This document shows positions 1 through 6,738 of a stretch of DNA of 63,294 nucleotides, piece by piece. The first letter of the stretch is position 1; each line of letters begins with the position of its first letter. Source of the DNA: CAYXZQ01 sp964469935 (GTDB lineage Archaea; Nanobdellota; Nanobdellia; Woesearchaeales; DSVV01). Under the pieces are notes generated by a model. It was given only the letters and a program-made list of their open reading frames with translations. It ran no database searches and was not told the origin of the DNA. The DNA is taken from the NCBI GenBank assembly GCA_964469935.1, contig CAYXZQ010000003.1, positions 1-63,294 on the forward strand. The letters run 5' to 3'. Made by a program: the position numbers and the translations under genes.

Positions 1-499
1 AATAGCTCTTGCCTTCCTCAAGATGCTGCCTGAGCTCGCTCAGGTTGATATCATCCGGCATGACACCGAAGCTTTTCAGATACCTTATCAGGCTCTCGAT
101 CTTCGGCACTATTGTCTCGATGAGATATTCATCGCCATAGTTTAGGACCTCGTGGGATTTGAGGTATTCGAAAATCGAATACCTCAGCAGGTTAGAACTC
201 AGGACCTCTTTTTCCTCGATGTTCTCCAGGGCATATGAGTGGAATGTGTATACATTGAGCTTTGATAGGTCAATCTTCTGCTTCTCCTCCTTGAGGACTT
301 TTATTATCCTGTTCTCCATCTCCCTCTTGGCCTTTTCTGTGAAAGTCAGGCAGAGGATCTGCTCGGCAGGGACATCATTCTTCAACAGGTCGACGTACTT
401 GTGTGCTAATAGAAGAGTCTTACCTGTGCCGGGATTCGCTGTCACCAGGATATTTCCTTGCTGGTTTATGATGGATTGCTTTTCCGGGTTGATTGACAT
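1..499 (-). CDS. UvrD/PcrA-like superfamily 1 helicase, N-terminal part (cut by window start)
   Basis: Only the first 166 residues are inside the window; the reading frame is still open at base 1. A Walker A loop (ANPGTGKT, residues 21-28) follows the N-terminal Q-motif-like segment, and a motif Ia (LCLTFTEKAKREM, about 49-61) is typical of UvrD/RecB/AddA helicases, which unwind DNA 3'-5' using ATP. The ATG at 497-499 is the first in frame. The gene follows a small PD-(D/E)XK nuclease and a CARF-HTH regulator on the same strand, with a 40-nt gap from the nuclease, so the three probably form one transcription unit for nucleic-acid defence or repair. Whether the helicase carries a C-terminal nuclease domain cannot be seen here. 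Confidence 0.85.
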   Translation of the reverse strand, partial: MSINPEKQSIINQQGNILVTANPGTGKTLLLAHKYVDLLKNDVPAEQILCLTFTEKAKREMENRIIKVLKEEKQKIDLSKLNVYTFHSYALENIEEKEVLSSNLLRYSIFEYLKSHEVLNYGDEYLIETIVPKIESLIRYLKSFGVMPDDINLSELRQHLEEGKSY

Positions 500-539
500 T
501 TTTATATTTTAAACCTAGCAAATGTGAATCTTAACAATA

Positions 540-827
540 TTACAGATTCTTCCATGAAATCAAAATATATCTGTCAGGATAAAGTGCTTGCATTTCTTTT
601 TGTTTTTTTGAAAGTTTTGCGTTACCTGTCTTTACTTCAATATAGTATTCTATTCCATTCTTTACAGCAATAAAATCACAACCACCAATATTATCCGGGA
701 CTTTTCTTACATCATGAAAACCTTGAGCTTTAAGATGTAAGGCAACTTGTTGTTCAGAAATCCTTCCATATTGTTGACTAAAACTTCTCCAATTCATTTT
801 ATCAAAAGGTAATTTATTTGCACTCAT
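540..827 (-). CDS. Small PD-(D/E)XK nuclease-like protein
   Basis: A 95-residue protein matching the minimal restriction-endonuclease-like fold: an early Glu in SEQQVALHLKAQGF, then GGCDFIAVKNG with the metal-binding Asp, then IEYYIEVKTG with the E-x-K pair, followed by a basic helix. This is the arrangement of archaeal resolvase/VRR-like nucleases and predicts metal-dependent DNA or RNA cleavage. I chose the ATG at 825-827 because it lies one base after the TGA of the upstream CARF gene and has GAGG about 8 nt upstream; the frame also extends to 854 inside the CARF gene. It is probably translationally coupled to that regulator. The target is unknown. Confidence 0.7.
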   Translation of the reverse strand: MSANKLPFDKMNWRSFSQQYGRISEQQVALHLKAQGFHDVRKVPDNIGGCDFIAVKNGIEYYIEVKTGNAKLSKKQKEMQALYPDRYILISWKNL

Positions 828-828
828 C

Positions 829-1482
829 TCACAACCTCGCGATCTTCCCCGCATCCGTCAGCTTGTATCCTTCGTCTGTCTCGATATAGCCCAGCACCCG
901 GAGTTCCTCGATATTCCTGTACAGCATCGCCCTTGACATCTCGACCTTGTCAGCCATCTCCATAGGAGTCTTGAATTCGCCGGATTCAATAAGATCAAGT
1001 ATCTCTGTCTGCTTTTTTGTCAGCCTGAAGCTGAGCTTCGGCAGGTAGATGACAGATTTCCTGTCCTCTTCAGGATTATAGGCAATCTTCTTGACCTTGC
1101 CAATACGGCAATAGGCAGCATAAAGAAGCCCCATAGCCTTTGTCTTACGGCCAGCTGTCACATTCACATAGATGACATCATCCTTATCTTGATTATCAAT
1201 CACCCAGACAGCTTTCGAAGCAACTGCAACAATATCATAGACAGGAGTCTTTACAGTCTCAACCTCAATCACACGACCCAAAGAATCCTCGATCAATTTC
1301 AATGCATCCTTCTGCTCCTTGACAGGCTTGTCGTCGATAAGCAATACCAACCTGTCAGGTCCCAGGCGATTTGCAGCAAGCAAGACAGGATCAGCATTGT
1401 AAAGTGTGGCAATCAGCACTTTGCTCAAGTTATCACCCCTATCTGAAGAAGCTAAATCATCCGTGTTAATAAAATTTTCCAT
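829..1482 (-). CDS. CARF-domain HTH regulator, Csa3-like
   Basis: This 217-residue protein has an N-terminal Rossmann-like CARF domain and a C-terminal winged helix. The CARF signature is clear: VLIATLYNADPVLLAANRL near the N-terminus, LVLLIDD as a beta strand, and YVNVTAGRKTKAMGLLYAA (about 105-123) as the ligand-binding loop. The MarR-like wHTH lies at about 150-217 (TPMEMADKVEMSRAMLYRNI). Csa3-family proteins bind cyclic oligoadenylate-type ligands and control CRISPR adaptation or defence genes. A TATA-like TTATATATATACC about 20-30 nt upstream supports this start with almost no leader. It heads the nuclease-helicase set. No cas gene or repeat array is visible here, so its partner system must lie outside or be non-CRISPR. 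Confidence 0.8.
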   Translation of the reverse strand: MENFINTDDLASSDRGDNLSKVLIATLYNADPVLLAANRLGPDRLVLLIDDKPVKEQKDALKLIEDSLGRVIEVETVKTPVYDIVAVASKAVWVIDNQDKDDVIYVNVTAGRKTKAMGLLYAAYCRIGKVKKIAYNPEEDRKSVIYLPKLSFRLTKKQTEILDLIESGEFKTPMEMADKVEMSRAMLYRNIEELRVLGYIETDEGYKLTDAGKIARL

Positions 1483-1496
1483 AATAATAGGATATT

Positions 1497-1536
1497 TTCC
1501 GGTATATATATAACTTTCTATTATATACTATAATAT
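1497..1536. promoter_or_regulatory. Divergent promoter between CARF regulator and unknown gene
   Basis: The 61-nt gap between the divergent starts at 1482 and 1544 is almost pure A/T. It holds a TATA-like element facing left (TTATATATATACC on the minus strand, 1501-1513) and one facing right (TTATATACTATAATATC, about 1519-1535), each 15-30 nt from a start codon. One regulator, plausibly the CARF-HTH protein itself, could control both directions. Confidence 0.5.
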
Positions 1537-1543
1537 CTGATAA

Positions 1544-2284
1544 ATGATAGAAAAGTTTAAATATCAGTATACACCCCCTGTATTTTCCGATGGAAAAGAT
1601 AAAAAAATTCAAGAAACCGCGATAAAAATGGCAAGAAAAGAATATAATTGCGAGACATTCGGGGCCTGGTATGTAGAGGAGGATGTATTCCAGCTAAAGC
1701 CCAGGGACCATCCTGTCGTGCTGAGCTTTTCATGCGAGAAATTCTCTGACTTCAGAAAAGACCTTATCCAGTTTGAGTATGACAGCAGTGATGAGTTTGA
1801 ATTCAGGGAGGATTTCGACTGCATAAGGGTCTACGGCGCGCCTGACGAGGAGAAGATATATATCATATTCATGGACCTTGAAGGATTAAGCATCGGCTTT
1901 GATGAAGGGTTTTTCAAAAGATTCTGCAATGACGTGATGAATTTCAACCCAGAGATGTTTTTCCCGCAATTCAGAAAGCTTGAAGAAAGAAAGTTCACAA
2001 GACAGCACATGACCCAGAAGCTCATAAAAAAGCACCAGTGCAAAAGATGCAAGGGGATAATCGTAAAATCGCAACACTCAATGATGATTGCGAATTATTA
2101 CGGGAAGAGCTGCGACTGCCACAATGACAAGAAGATGGAAGAGCAGGCACAATTGATCCTTTTTTTCATGCTAGCTGACTTTCAGAAGGTGATCCAGCAA
2201 AAATTCAGCTTATCCTATGAAAAGGCAAGGAAACTGGCAGATAGTTCGATAAAGCTATTAAATACCAAAAAAAGAAATAAATGA
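1544..2284 (+). CDS. Unknown protein with Cys-rich zinc-binding-like segment
   Basis: I do not recognise this 246-residue protein. It is acidic and aromatic-rich in the first 150 residues. Near residues 165-195 it has a CKRC pair followed by CDCH, a likely treble or ribbon zinc site. The last 50 residues look helical. It starts 61 nt from the divergent CARF regulator and overlaps the next small frame by ATGA. Placement suggests a component or target of the defence set to its left; this rests on position only. Confidence 0.6.
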   Translation: MIEKFKYQYTPPVFSDGKDKKIQETAIKMARKEYNCETFGAWYVEEDVFQLKPRDHPVVLSFSCEKFSDFRKDLIQFEYDSSDEFEFREDFDCIRVYGAPDEEKIYIIFMDLEGLSIGFDEGFFKRFCNDVMNFNPEMFFPQFRKLEERKFTRQHMTQKLIKKHQCKRCKGIIVKSQHSMMIANYYGKSCDCHNDKKMEEQAQLILFFMLADFQKVIQQKFSLSYEKARKLADSSIKLLNTKKRNK

Positions 2285-2397
2285 ATATGAGGTTTCCCTG
2301 GCTTAATCTGAAAAATTTCAAAATAAGCGACCCGAATTCTGCAGCCAGGGAAGAATACCCGCTAAAAAAGAGCCTGCCGGGCTTCAGGAAGTGTTGA
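2281..2397 (+). CDS. Small protein overlapping the upstream stop (38 aa)
   Basis: An ATG at 2281 overlaps the TGA of the preceding gene (ATGA) and opens 38 codons to a TGA at 2395-2397. The product begins MNMRFPWLNL and ends in a basic stretch with one Cys. The overlap is the usual sign of translational coupling, but there is no recognisable domain and the frame is short, so it may be chance. Confidence 0.35.
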   Translation: MNMRFPWLNLKNFKISDPNSAAREEYPLKKSLPGFRKC

Positions 2398-2401
2398 GGG
2401 G

Positions 2402-2421
2402 TTAGGCGCCGGGGGCGGGAG
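2402..2421. repeat. 20-nt GC-rich repeat, copy 1
   Basis: TTAGGCGCCGGGGGCGGGAG occurs here and, identical, at 8012-8031. Each copy follows the stop of a plus-strand gene within 5-10 nt and is far more GC-rich than its surroundings. GGCGCC inside it is self-complementary. A shared 3' element or small insertion footprint is possible. Confidence 0.6.
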
Positions 2422-2430
2422 TCTAAGGCA

Positions 2431-2747
2431 TCAGCTTCTGAATATATTTACCAATGACCTGATGAAAGAATCCAGTTTCTGCTTCTTCAATGCCCCTATC
2501 CTATACCTGATCAATTCCCTGTCTGCAGTGAATATCATATTCGGCCTTATCATGCTCTTCCTCCTGAGCTTACCTCCGGCAATATCATCATCAGAAACAG
2601 AAATAGAATATTCATCATATCTGGAGCTGGTTATCTGGCACAGGATGCAGTCATCACCTTTGAGCACTGCAGCCTCATCGCGGGCCTAAATTTAGAATCA
2701 GTCAGGTCAGAAAAAGGAAAGGGTATCACTACAATATCACCTTTCAT
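2431..2747 (-). pseudogene. MazF/PemK-like toxin, frameshifted
   Basis: The first part starts at ATG 2747, overlapping the antitoxin stop as ATGA, and encodes the PemK hallmark GDIVVIPFPFSDL followed by RPA. The rest (GDDCILCQITSSRYDEYSI ... SMIRPNMIFTADRELI) is an excellent C-terminal two thirds of the same family, but in another frame. An extra stretch of about 11 nt (ATGAGGCTGCA) sits at the junction, near 2670-2680. Intact, this would be a ribosome-independent mRNA endoribonuclease of about 105 residues. The second cassette at 4.8-5.2 kb is interrupted at the same codon, so the lesion may be inherited. Confidence 0.75.
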
Positions 2748-2986
2748 AAGTGTTTCCAAGCTTTTTCCTCCTCTTCTGTATTCCATGCCTTTCCAAGGAC
2801 TTTCTCTGATGCAAAAGCAGTTCGCATGCTATCACTGACATGTTTCAGAGGACGTAATTCGATCCTGTCCTGGAAAGCAATAATAGCTATCTTTGATCCT
2901 GTCTTGAAATCTCCTTTCCTTACATCCTTTGGAATCACTATCTGGCCCTTTGATGTTATTGTTGCAGTTCTCATATCAATCATCAT
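2744..2986 (-). CDS. AbrB/MazE-type antitoxin, copy 1
   Basis: An 80-residue SpoVT/AbrB swapped-hairpin DNA-binding protein: ATITSKGQIVIPKDVRK at the N-terminus, then GSKIAIIAFQDRIELRPL. Such proteins repress their own operon and neutralise the toxin through the C-terminal tail, here rich in Glu/Lys/Trp. ATG 2986 is preceded by GGTGAT and is homologous to the start of the second copy; a longer frame would reach 3043. The stop overlaps the start of the broken MazF gene. It is closely related to the protein encoded at 4912-5154. Confidence 0.85.
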   Translation of the reverse strand: MMIDMRTATITSKGQIVIPKDVRKGDFKTGSKIAIIAFQDRIELRPLKHVSDSMRTAFASEKVLGKAWNTEEEEKAWKHL

Positions 2987-2990
2987 GTTT

Positions 2991-3056
2991 ATCACCTTAC
3001 AAGTAAGATATGTAAGATGATATTTATATTTATTTATTATCATCTTGTAATTCTGT
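2991..3056 (-). promoter_or_regulatory. Promoter/operator of AbrB-MazF cassette 1
   Basis: On the plus strand the block reads CTTACAAGTAAG, then ATATGTAAGATGATATTTA, then ATCTTGTAA. CTTAC/GTAAG is an inverted repeat with a 2-nt spacer, and TTACAAG pairs with the distal CTTGTAA. The same layout occurs upstream of the second cassette (5159-5219), which makes it a good candidate AbrB binding site and promoter. Confidence 0.6.
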
Positions 3057-3191
3057 ATCTATTATATGCTTTAATCAGGAATTTTTCAGAATAATTCTGG
3101 CTAATTCAACAGGCCAGGCAGAAGTGCCGAAATAACCAATATGAATCTCATAAATCCTCAGGATATTTCCGGAAGAACCGAAAGCACTTCC

Positions 3192-3728
3192 TCACTTCTC
3201 CTCAAGGATATTCTTCTTCTTATAATCAATCCTGTGCCTCTTCAGGACTTCCTCAAGCTCAAGCGACCTTGAGATAGGCACCTTCACAACGCCACCTACA
3301 AGCCGAACAGCACCGAGGGACTTTAACACACCTTCAGAATTCCTGCCTGCGAGCACATAATTGAACTTGACCTTCTCTGTATGAGTAAGACCAGAAAGGC
3401 TATACCAGAAAAGAGTATATGCCCTAAAACCGAGAGACTCTGAAAAAGGCTTCCCTGTCCTTGCACTGACACCTTCAAGCATCACCCCTGTCCTTGCAAG
3501 AAAAGCAGCAGAGAACAGCTCTTCCAGAAGTACCTGTTTCATGTCAACCTTATCCCTGATCCCTTTCTTCATCGCCTGGAGCCTGTCAAGACGTTCTCTC
3601 AAAGACCCTTTCCTGAAAACAACCAGGACATCGATATCCCTAGGTCTGGCAGCTCCTTTGACACTCGAGCCATACAGGATGATATCAAAAATTTCAGAGT
3701 CCAAGTATTTTTTTAATTGTCTGAGCAT
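3192..3728 (-). CDS. MNT-type nucleotidyltransferase (HEPN/MNT partner)
   Basis: A 178-residue protein with the minimal nucleotidyltransferase signature ILYGSSVKGAARPRDIDVL (residues 17-35): the G-S-S loop followed by D-x-D. In HEPN/MNT pairs this protein is the antitoxin, which modifies the HEPN RNase by nucleotide transfer. The start ATG lies 35 nt inside the HEPN gene, the usual overlapping order HEPN then MNT. At 178 residues it is longer than the shortest MNT proteins; the C-terminal 80 residues are basic and of unknown role. Confidence 0.8.
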   Translation of the reverse strand: MLRQLKKYLDSEIFDIILYGSSVKGAARPRDIDVLVVFRKGSLRERLDRLQAMKKGIRDKVDMKQVLLEELFSAAFLARTGVMLEGVSARTGKPFSESLGFRAYTLFWYSLSGLTHTEKVKFNYVLAGRNSEGVLKSLGAVRLVGGVVKVPISRSLELEEVLKRHRIDYKKKNILEEK

Positions 3729-4032
3729 CTTCTTTCAAAAGCATTGCCGCCTCCTTGTCCATCTTTTTTGTGTAGCTGTCCTGATAGAATGGAAAATCCC
3801 TGTCTATTATCAGATAAATCTCCGGATATTTCTCTTCAAGAAGCCGAAACCTTGCTGTATGAGATGAAGGGATCATCCCCTCATTTCTCAGGATAAAAAG
3901 ATCACATAAAGCAGCAATAGATTTGAAAAACAATGTAGTTGCAGAATTATACCTCCCTTTATCCAATGCATTTTCTGCTGAACCAGAATACTCATTGAAA
4001 TTCTCTATCAGTATGTCTTCTTTCTCCTTCAT
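3694..4032 (-). CDS. HEPN-domain toxin-like protein
   Basis: A 112-residue, mainly helical protein of the UPF0332-like HEPN group. It has an N-terminal amphipathic helix (ENFNEYSGSAENALDKGRY), then ALCDLFILRNEGMIPSSHT with an Arg and His spaced as in HEPN active-site regions of this subfamily, and RFRLLEEKYPEIY. HEPN toxins cleave RNA. The ATG at 4030-4032 was chosen because the longer frame (to 4086) runs through the palindromic operator region. It overlaps the MNT gene and is probably autoregulated through the TTGTA palindromes upstream. Confidence 0.75.
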   Translation of the reverse strand: MKEKEDILIENFNEYSGSAENALDKGRYNSATTLFFKSIAALCDLFILRNEGMIPSSHTARFRLLEEKYPEIYLIIDRDFPFYQDSYTKKMDKEAAMLLKEDAQTIKKILGL

Positions 4033-4040
4033 GTTATAAT

Positions 4041-4144
4041 ATACAACACATAAGTTGTATTTAAAGTTTTTGGTTGTATAGTACATCTAATTGTATTGTA
4101 CAACAAAAAATTAGGCAGAACCCTTATAAGTTGTATTATACAAC
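4041..4144. promoter_or_regulatory. Iterated palindromic operators upstream of HEPN/MNT
   Basis: Within about 100 bp there are several TTGTA/TACAA dyads: ATACAAC-N6-GTTGTAT (4041-4060), TTGTATTGTACAA (about 4091-4103) and a perfect GTTGTAT-T-ATACAAC (4130-4144), plus a half site at about 4073. Repeated spacing of one palindrome ahead of a toxin-antitoxin operon is typical of cooperative autorepression. Confidence 0.65.
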
Positions 4145-4360
4145 ATAAAATACTAACCATTTTCTTCATTGATTCTGTTGAATCAGGACCTTTTAAAAAT
4201 ATTCCCAGGTAAGAACAGGAACATTTCCGGTCAAACCATCATTTATCTAATTAAAATTTTCAGAAATACAATATTCTATCGAAAATATTATTTCTCCTAC
4301 TGAATAATCCACTGGACAACCTCACGTAAACTTCTTAAAATACAACCAGATATAATTTCC

Positions 4361-4576
4361 ATGCGCCTGACAATAAAACAGATCAAATTCCGGATAGACA
4401 TGTTAAAAGGCTACCTGGAAAGAAAGGGCATCTATCCTCACCAGGACTGGCCCCCTCCAAACAAGGATTACTGGTACAACAGGCTTCATGTCGAATATTA
4501 CCTCATGCTGAAGGATGAATATTACAGGAGGATGGCAAGGAACAAGAAGAGGCTGAGTAAACTTAAAAACACTTAA
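4361..4576 (+). CDS. Small basic hypothetical protein
   Basis: A 71-residue protein rich in Lys, Arg and Tyr (for example RKGIYPHQDWPPPNKDYWYN), with no recognised domain; it may be helical at both ends. Its stop TAA sits within the TATA-like ACTTAAATATCC that precedes the TPR gene 25 nt downstream, so the two are probably transcribed separately. It could bind nucleic acid, judging only from charge. Confidence 0.45.
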   Translation: MRLTIKQIKFRIDMLKGYLERKGIYPHQDWPPPNKDYWYNRLHVEYYLMLKDEYYRRMARNKKRLSKLKNT

Positions 4577-4601
4577 ATATCCTCTATCCGTACCCATTCA
4601 G

Positions 4602-4865
4602 ATGGGCCTGGATTCAATAATCGATGCGGATTTCATCCTGAAGAAAGTCGATGAGGAGATGGCATACGACCCTGACCAGGCAAAGGCCATATTGGCAAGG
4701 GCGATAATGAGATGTCCTGGCGAGCCAAGGCTCCTGGTATCCATGGGCGACATCCTCTTCAACCATGACTATGACCTGGACAATGCAGAATACTTCTATG
4801 AGAAGGCATACAGGATCAGGCAGGACCCTAAGACATGCAGCCTCACAGCAGGCCTCAATTTGTAA
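4602..4865 (+). pseudogene. Truncated TPR protein fused to MazF remnant
   Basis: The first 80 residues match the N-terminal half of the TPR proteins at 7404, 8123 and 9329: a DPDQAKAILARAI repeat, then GDILFNHDYDLDNAEYFYE. After TCSLTAGL the frame enters the reverse complement of the broken MazF copy and stops, giving 87 residues against about 200 in the relatives. The 3' half of the TPR gene is missing. It is thus a rearrangement remnant, though it keeps its own TATA-like promoter and start. Confidence 0.65.
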
Positions 4866-4915
4866 TCTGAAAGATTAGAAAAGGGGAACGGCACGACGAC
4901 AATATCCCCCTTCAC
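4796..4915 (-). pseudogene. Truncated MazF/PemK-like toxin, copy 2
   Basis: A GTG at 4915 overlaps the antitoxin stop (GTGA) and opens GDIVVVPFPFSNL ... RPA, the N-terminal quarter of a PemK toxin. It then runs into the antisense of the TPR gene and stops after 39 codons. The break falls at the same codon as in copy 1, and both junctions contain TGAGGCTGCA next to the RPA codons. Confidence 0.7.
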
Positions 4916-5154
4916 AAGTGCTTCCATGCCTCATCCTCCTGCTTTGTATTCCATCCTTTGGCAAGGACTTTCTCTGTCGCCAAAGCTGACCTCATGCTGT
5001 CACTTACCTGCTTTATCGGCCGCAATTCAATCCTGTCCTGATATGCAAGTATCGCGATCTTTGAGCCTGTCTTGAAATCTCCTTTCCTTACATCCTTCGG
5101 AATCACGACCTGGCCCTTTGATGTTATGGTTGCAGTTCTCATATCTACCAACAT
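4912..5154 (-). CDS. AbrB/MazE-type antitoxin, copy 2
   Basis: An 80-residue AbrB-fold protein, nearly identical in sequence to the one at 2744-2986 (ATITSKGQVVIPKDVRK, then GSKIAILAYQDRIELRPI). The ATG at 5154 is preceded by GGTGAT at the same distance as in copy 1. The cognate toxin is reduced to 39 codons, so this antitoxin is either an orphan, a cross-acting antitoxin or just a repressor. Differences are mostly conservative, implying selection or a recent duplication. Confidence 0.85.
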   Translation of the reverse strand: MLVDMRTATITSKGQVVIPKDVRKGDFKTGSKIAILAYQDRIELRPIKQVSDSMRSALATEKVLAKGWNTKQEDEAWKHL

Positions 5155-5158
5155 GCTT

Positions 5159-5219
5159 ATCACCTTACAAGTAAGATATGTAAGATGATATTTAAATTTG
5201 ATTGTTCATATCTTGTAAC
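5159..5219 (-). promoter_or_regulatory. Promoter/operator of AbrB-MazF cassette 2
   Basis: It repeats the CTTACAAGTAAG ... GTAAGATGATATTTA ... ATCTTGTAA arrangement found at 2991-3056 with only a few changes, all in the spacer. Conservation of a non-coding block between two cassettes supports a real binding site for the AbrB proteins. Confidence 0.6.
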
Positions 5220-5333
5220 CCCATATCTTTTATAAATCTTGAGCAGGAAAATCCGGAAGATTTCCGAGTTAAAAACAAAAGAATTAAATACTTGATAGAC
5301 CACATAAGAGGAGCATCATGTTTGCTCTTCGGG

Positions 5334-5350
5334 GGCGGGTTGTTCCCGCC
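5334..5350 (-). terminator. GC hairpin downstream of PIN toxin gene
   Basis: GGCGGG-TTGTT-CCCGCC forms a perfect 6-bp stem starting 18 nt past the stop of the PIN gene in its direction of transcription. No long T run follows, so it may stabilise the mRNA 3' end rather than terminate. Confidence 0.4.
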
Positions 5351-5367
5351 TGGTAACTTTCTTCCTT

Positions 5368-5793
5368 TCAATCCTGGCCATGATGTCCGGGATAGACTGA
5401 CTTGATGAATTCTCTCGGCGAGACAATCCTGACATTCTCAAACTCACCCAGTCCCAGGAGATGCCTGTCGCCGGATATTATGCAATCCGCACCTGAACAG
5501 ACAGCGCATTCGATGAATTTATCGTCCTTTGGATCATCATCGACCACATTGAGCTTTATATGGGGCCTGATGAATATCGAATATTTCCTGAAATTCTCAA
5601 GGATGAATCCGAAATCAGCACACGCCCTCATCTTCGGCCTGAAGGCAACATCCTTCATCTCGTCAAATATCTCATCAGAAGCATAATTCATTATCCTGCC
5701 CTCAAGAAAAAGCTCGAAGACCTTTGAAGGGAAACTGTCCATGGCTATTGCTGCTGAGATCACGACATTGGTATCAATCACCACGCGAAGCAT
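5368..5793 (-). CDS. PIN-domain toxin (VapC-like, COG1569 type)
   Basis: A 141-residue PIN-domain RNase: VVIDTNVVISA (first acidic residue), a central Glu-rich region (SDEIFDEMKDV), DDDPKDDKFIECAV and GADCIISGDRHLL carry the four acidic residues of the metal site. Such proteins cut tRNA or rRNA. The ATG at 5793 lies 20 nt inside the AbrB antitoxin gene, giving a coupled pair. The frame could begin five codons earlier, but MLRVVIDTN is the normal PIN start. Confidence 0.85.
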   Translation of the reverse strand: MLRVVIDTNVVISAAIAMDSFPSKVFELFLEGRIMNYASDEIFDEMKDVAFRPKMRACADFGFILENFRKYSIFIRPHIKLNVVDDDPKDDKFIECAVCSGADCIISGDRHLLGLGEFENVRIVSPREFIKSVYPGHHGQD

Positions 5794-6034
5794 GAATCTC
5801 TGCCTCAATCTCCTTCCTTGTCAGCTTCCTGGCCTTCTTCCTCATCGCCCGAAATTCAGCCACCAGCTTTGATGTGTCAAGCTTCTTCATGACGATGGTA
5901 TCGCCATCGATGGCTGCAAATGCAAAAACACTGCTTGTTCCTGCTCCGACACTCTCGCGTATCCCTTTCGGGATTATTATCTGGCCTCTTTCAGACATCT
6001 TGGCTGTATCGACTGCAGTGCCCATTGTGCACAT
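5774..6034 (-). CDS. AbrB-type antitoxin of the PIN pair
   Basis: An 83-86 residue SpoVT/AbrB protein: AKMSERGQIIIPKGIRESV, then a hydrophobic strand and a strongly charged C-terminal helix (MRKKARKLTRKEIEAEI) that should wrap the PIN toxin. Two starts are possible, ATG 6034 or ATG 6025. It belongs to the same fold as, but is distant from, the two AbrB copies further left. The palindrome TACGT-TTT-ACGTA lies just upstream, next to a TATA box. Confidence 0.8.
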   Translation of the reverse strand: MCTMGTAVDTAKMSERGQIIIPKGIRESVGAGTSSVFAFAAIDGDTIVMKKLDTSKLVAEFRAMRKKARKLTRKEIEAEIHASRGD

Positions 6035-6037
6035 TAG

Positions 6038-6058
6038 TACGTTTTACGTATTTATAAA
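6038..6058 (-). promoter_or_regulatory. Operator and TATA box of AbrB-PIN pair
   Basis: TACGT-TTT-ACGTA (6038-6050) is a perfect inverted repeat immediately upstream of the first ATG, and GTTTATAAA (6051-6059, minus strand) is a good TATA box just beyond it. Binding at the dyad would cover the transcription start. Confidence 0.55.
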
Positions 6059-6150
6059 CTTTTCGTATTCTTGGACAAGATTGACAATAAAATTGCCAGG
6101 TTTCTTTCTTTATCAACCGATCCTTTAAGAATTCGACCCAAGAATCCCGA

Positions 6151-6173
6151 TGATATTTCCGTGCTATCCGAAA
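6151..6173. repeat. Interspersed TGATATTTCCG motif
   Basis: TGATATTTCCG-N5-TCCGAAA here resembles blocks at 3161-3183 (GGATATTTCCGG-N4-ACCGAAA) and 7348-7371 (TGATATTTCCGG-N4-ACCGCAAA), with weaker forms near 4218 and 5250. All lie between genes of the toxin-antitoxin/TPR region. Function unknown. Confidence 0.45.
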
Positions 6174-6176
6174 GAC

Positions 6177-6692
6177 CTACAGGGCATACTTCCTGACGGT
6201 TCCCTGTCCCAAAATAGCCTTCAGGATGAAGTCATCGGCAATCTTCAGAGCATGCTTCTTCTTGTCCTCGATATCATACACCCCTGACATGGCCATCATG
6301 TTCGGTGAGTTCATGTCATATCTTCCCTGGTGCTCCTTGTCTGTCATGAAAAGCAGCACCTCGCCAGGACCGAACCTGAGCCTGACATTGACTATATTGC
6401 CTGTATATTCCGCAGTCTCGAGGAATTCACTGGAAAGCAGAGCCTCATAGTCGTATGCCCCGAACTTGACAAGCCAGTGCCTTTCAGGGAACCTTTCCCA
6501 GAACCCGACAGGATGCCTCTTGTAGTGGAGGCTTGCCGAACTCTTGATCAGGTATACCCTGTCGGCAAGCGAATTGAAAAAGGGCACAGGCAGCGCATGG
6601 TCCAGGTCAAGGCTCTTTTGGTCCACCCACTGCTCAAGGAGAGAAGGAGTATAATTGTACAGGTCGTCGTCCCACCCCTTTATCTCTGCCAT
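6177..6692 (-). CDS. Unknown 171-aa protein, paralogue of the gene at 8720
   Basis: I do not recognise the family. The protein shares a layout with the one at 8720-9244: GWDxxxYxYxPxxLEEWVD, then DRxxLxxSxxxxYxRHPxGFxxRFPxR, a central beta-rich domain, and a C-terminal helix ending in ...RKYAL. It looks soluble and mixed alpha/beta. It has its own TATA box (CTTAAATATTC) about 25 nt upstream, so it is a single-gene unit. Both paralogues sit on the minus strand among plus-strand TPR genes, suggesting that TPR protein and this protein form pairs. Confidence 0.6.
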   Translation of the reverse strand: MAEIKGWDDDLYNYTPSLLEQWVDQKSLDLDHALPVPFFNSLADRVYLIKSSASLHYKRHPVGFWERFPERHWLVKFGAYDYEALLSSEFLETAEYTGNIVNVRLRFGPGEVLLFMTDKEHQGRYDMNSPNMMAMSGVYDIEDKKKHALKIADDFILKAILGQGTVRKYAL

Positions 6693-6738
6693 GAGCAGAA
6701 TAATATCAAAAGAATATTTAAGGCTTTCGAAGAATTAT

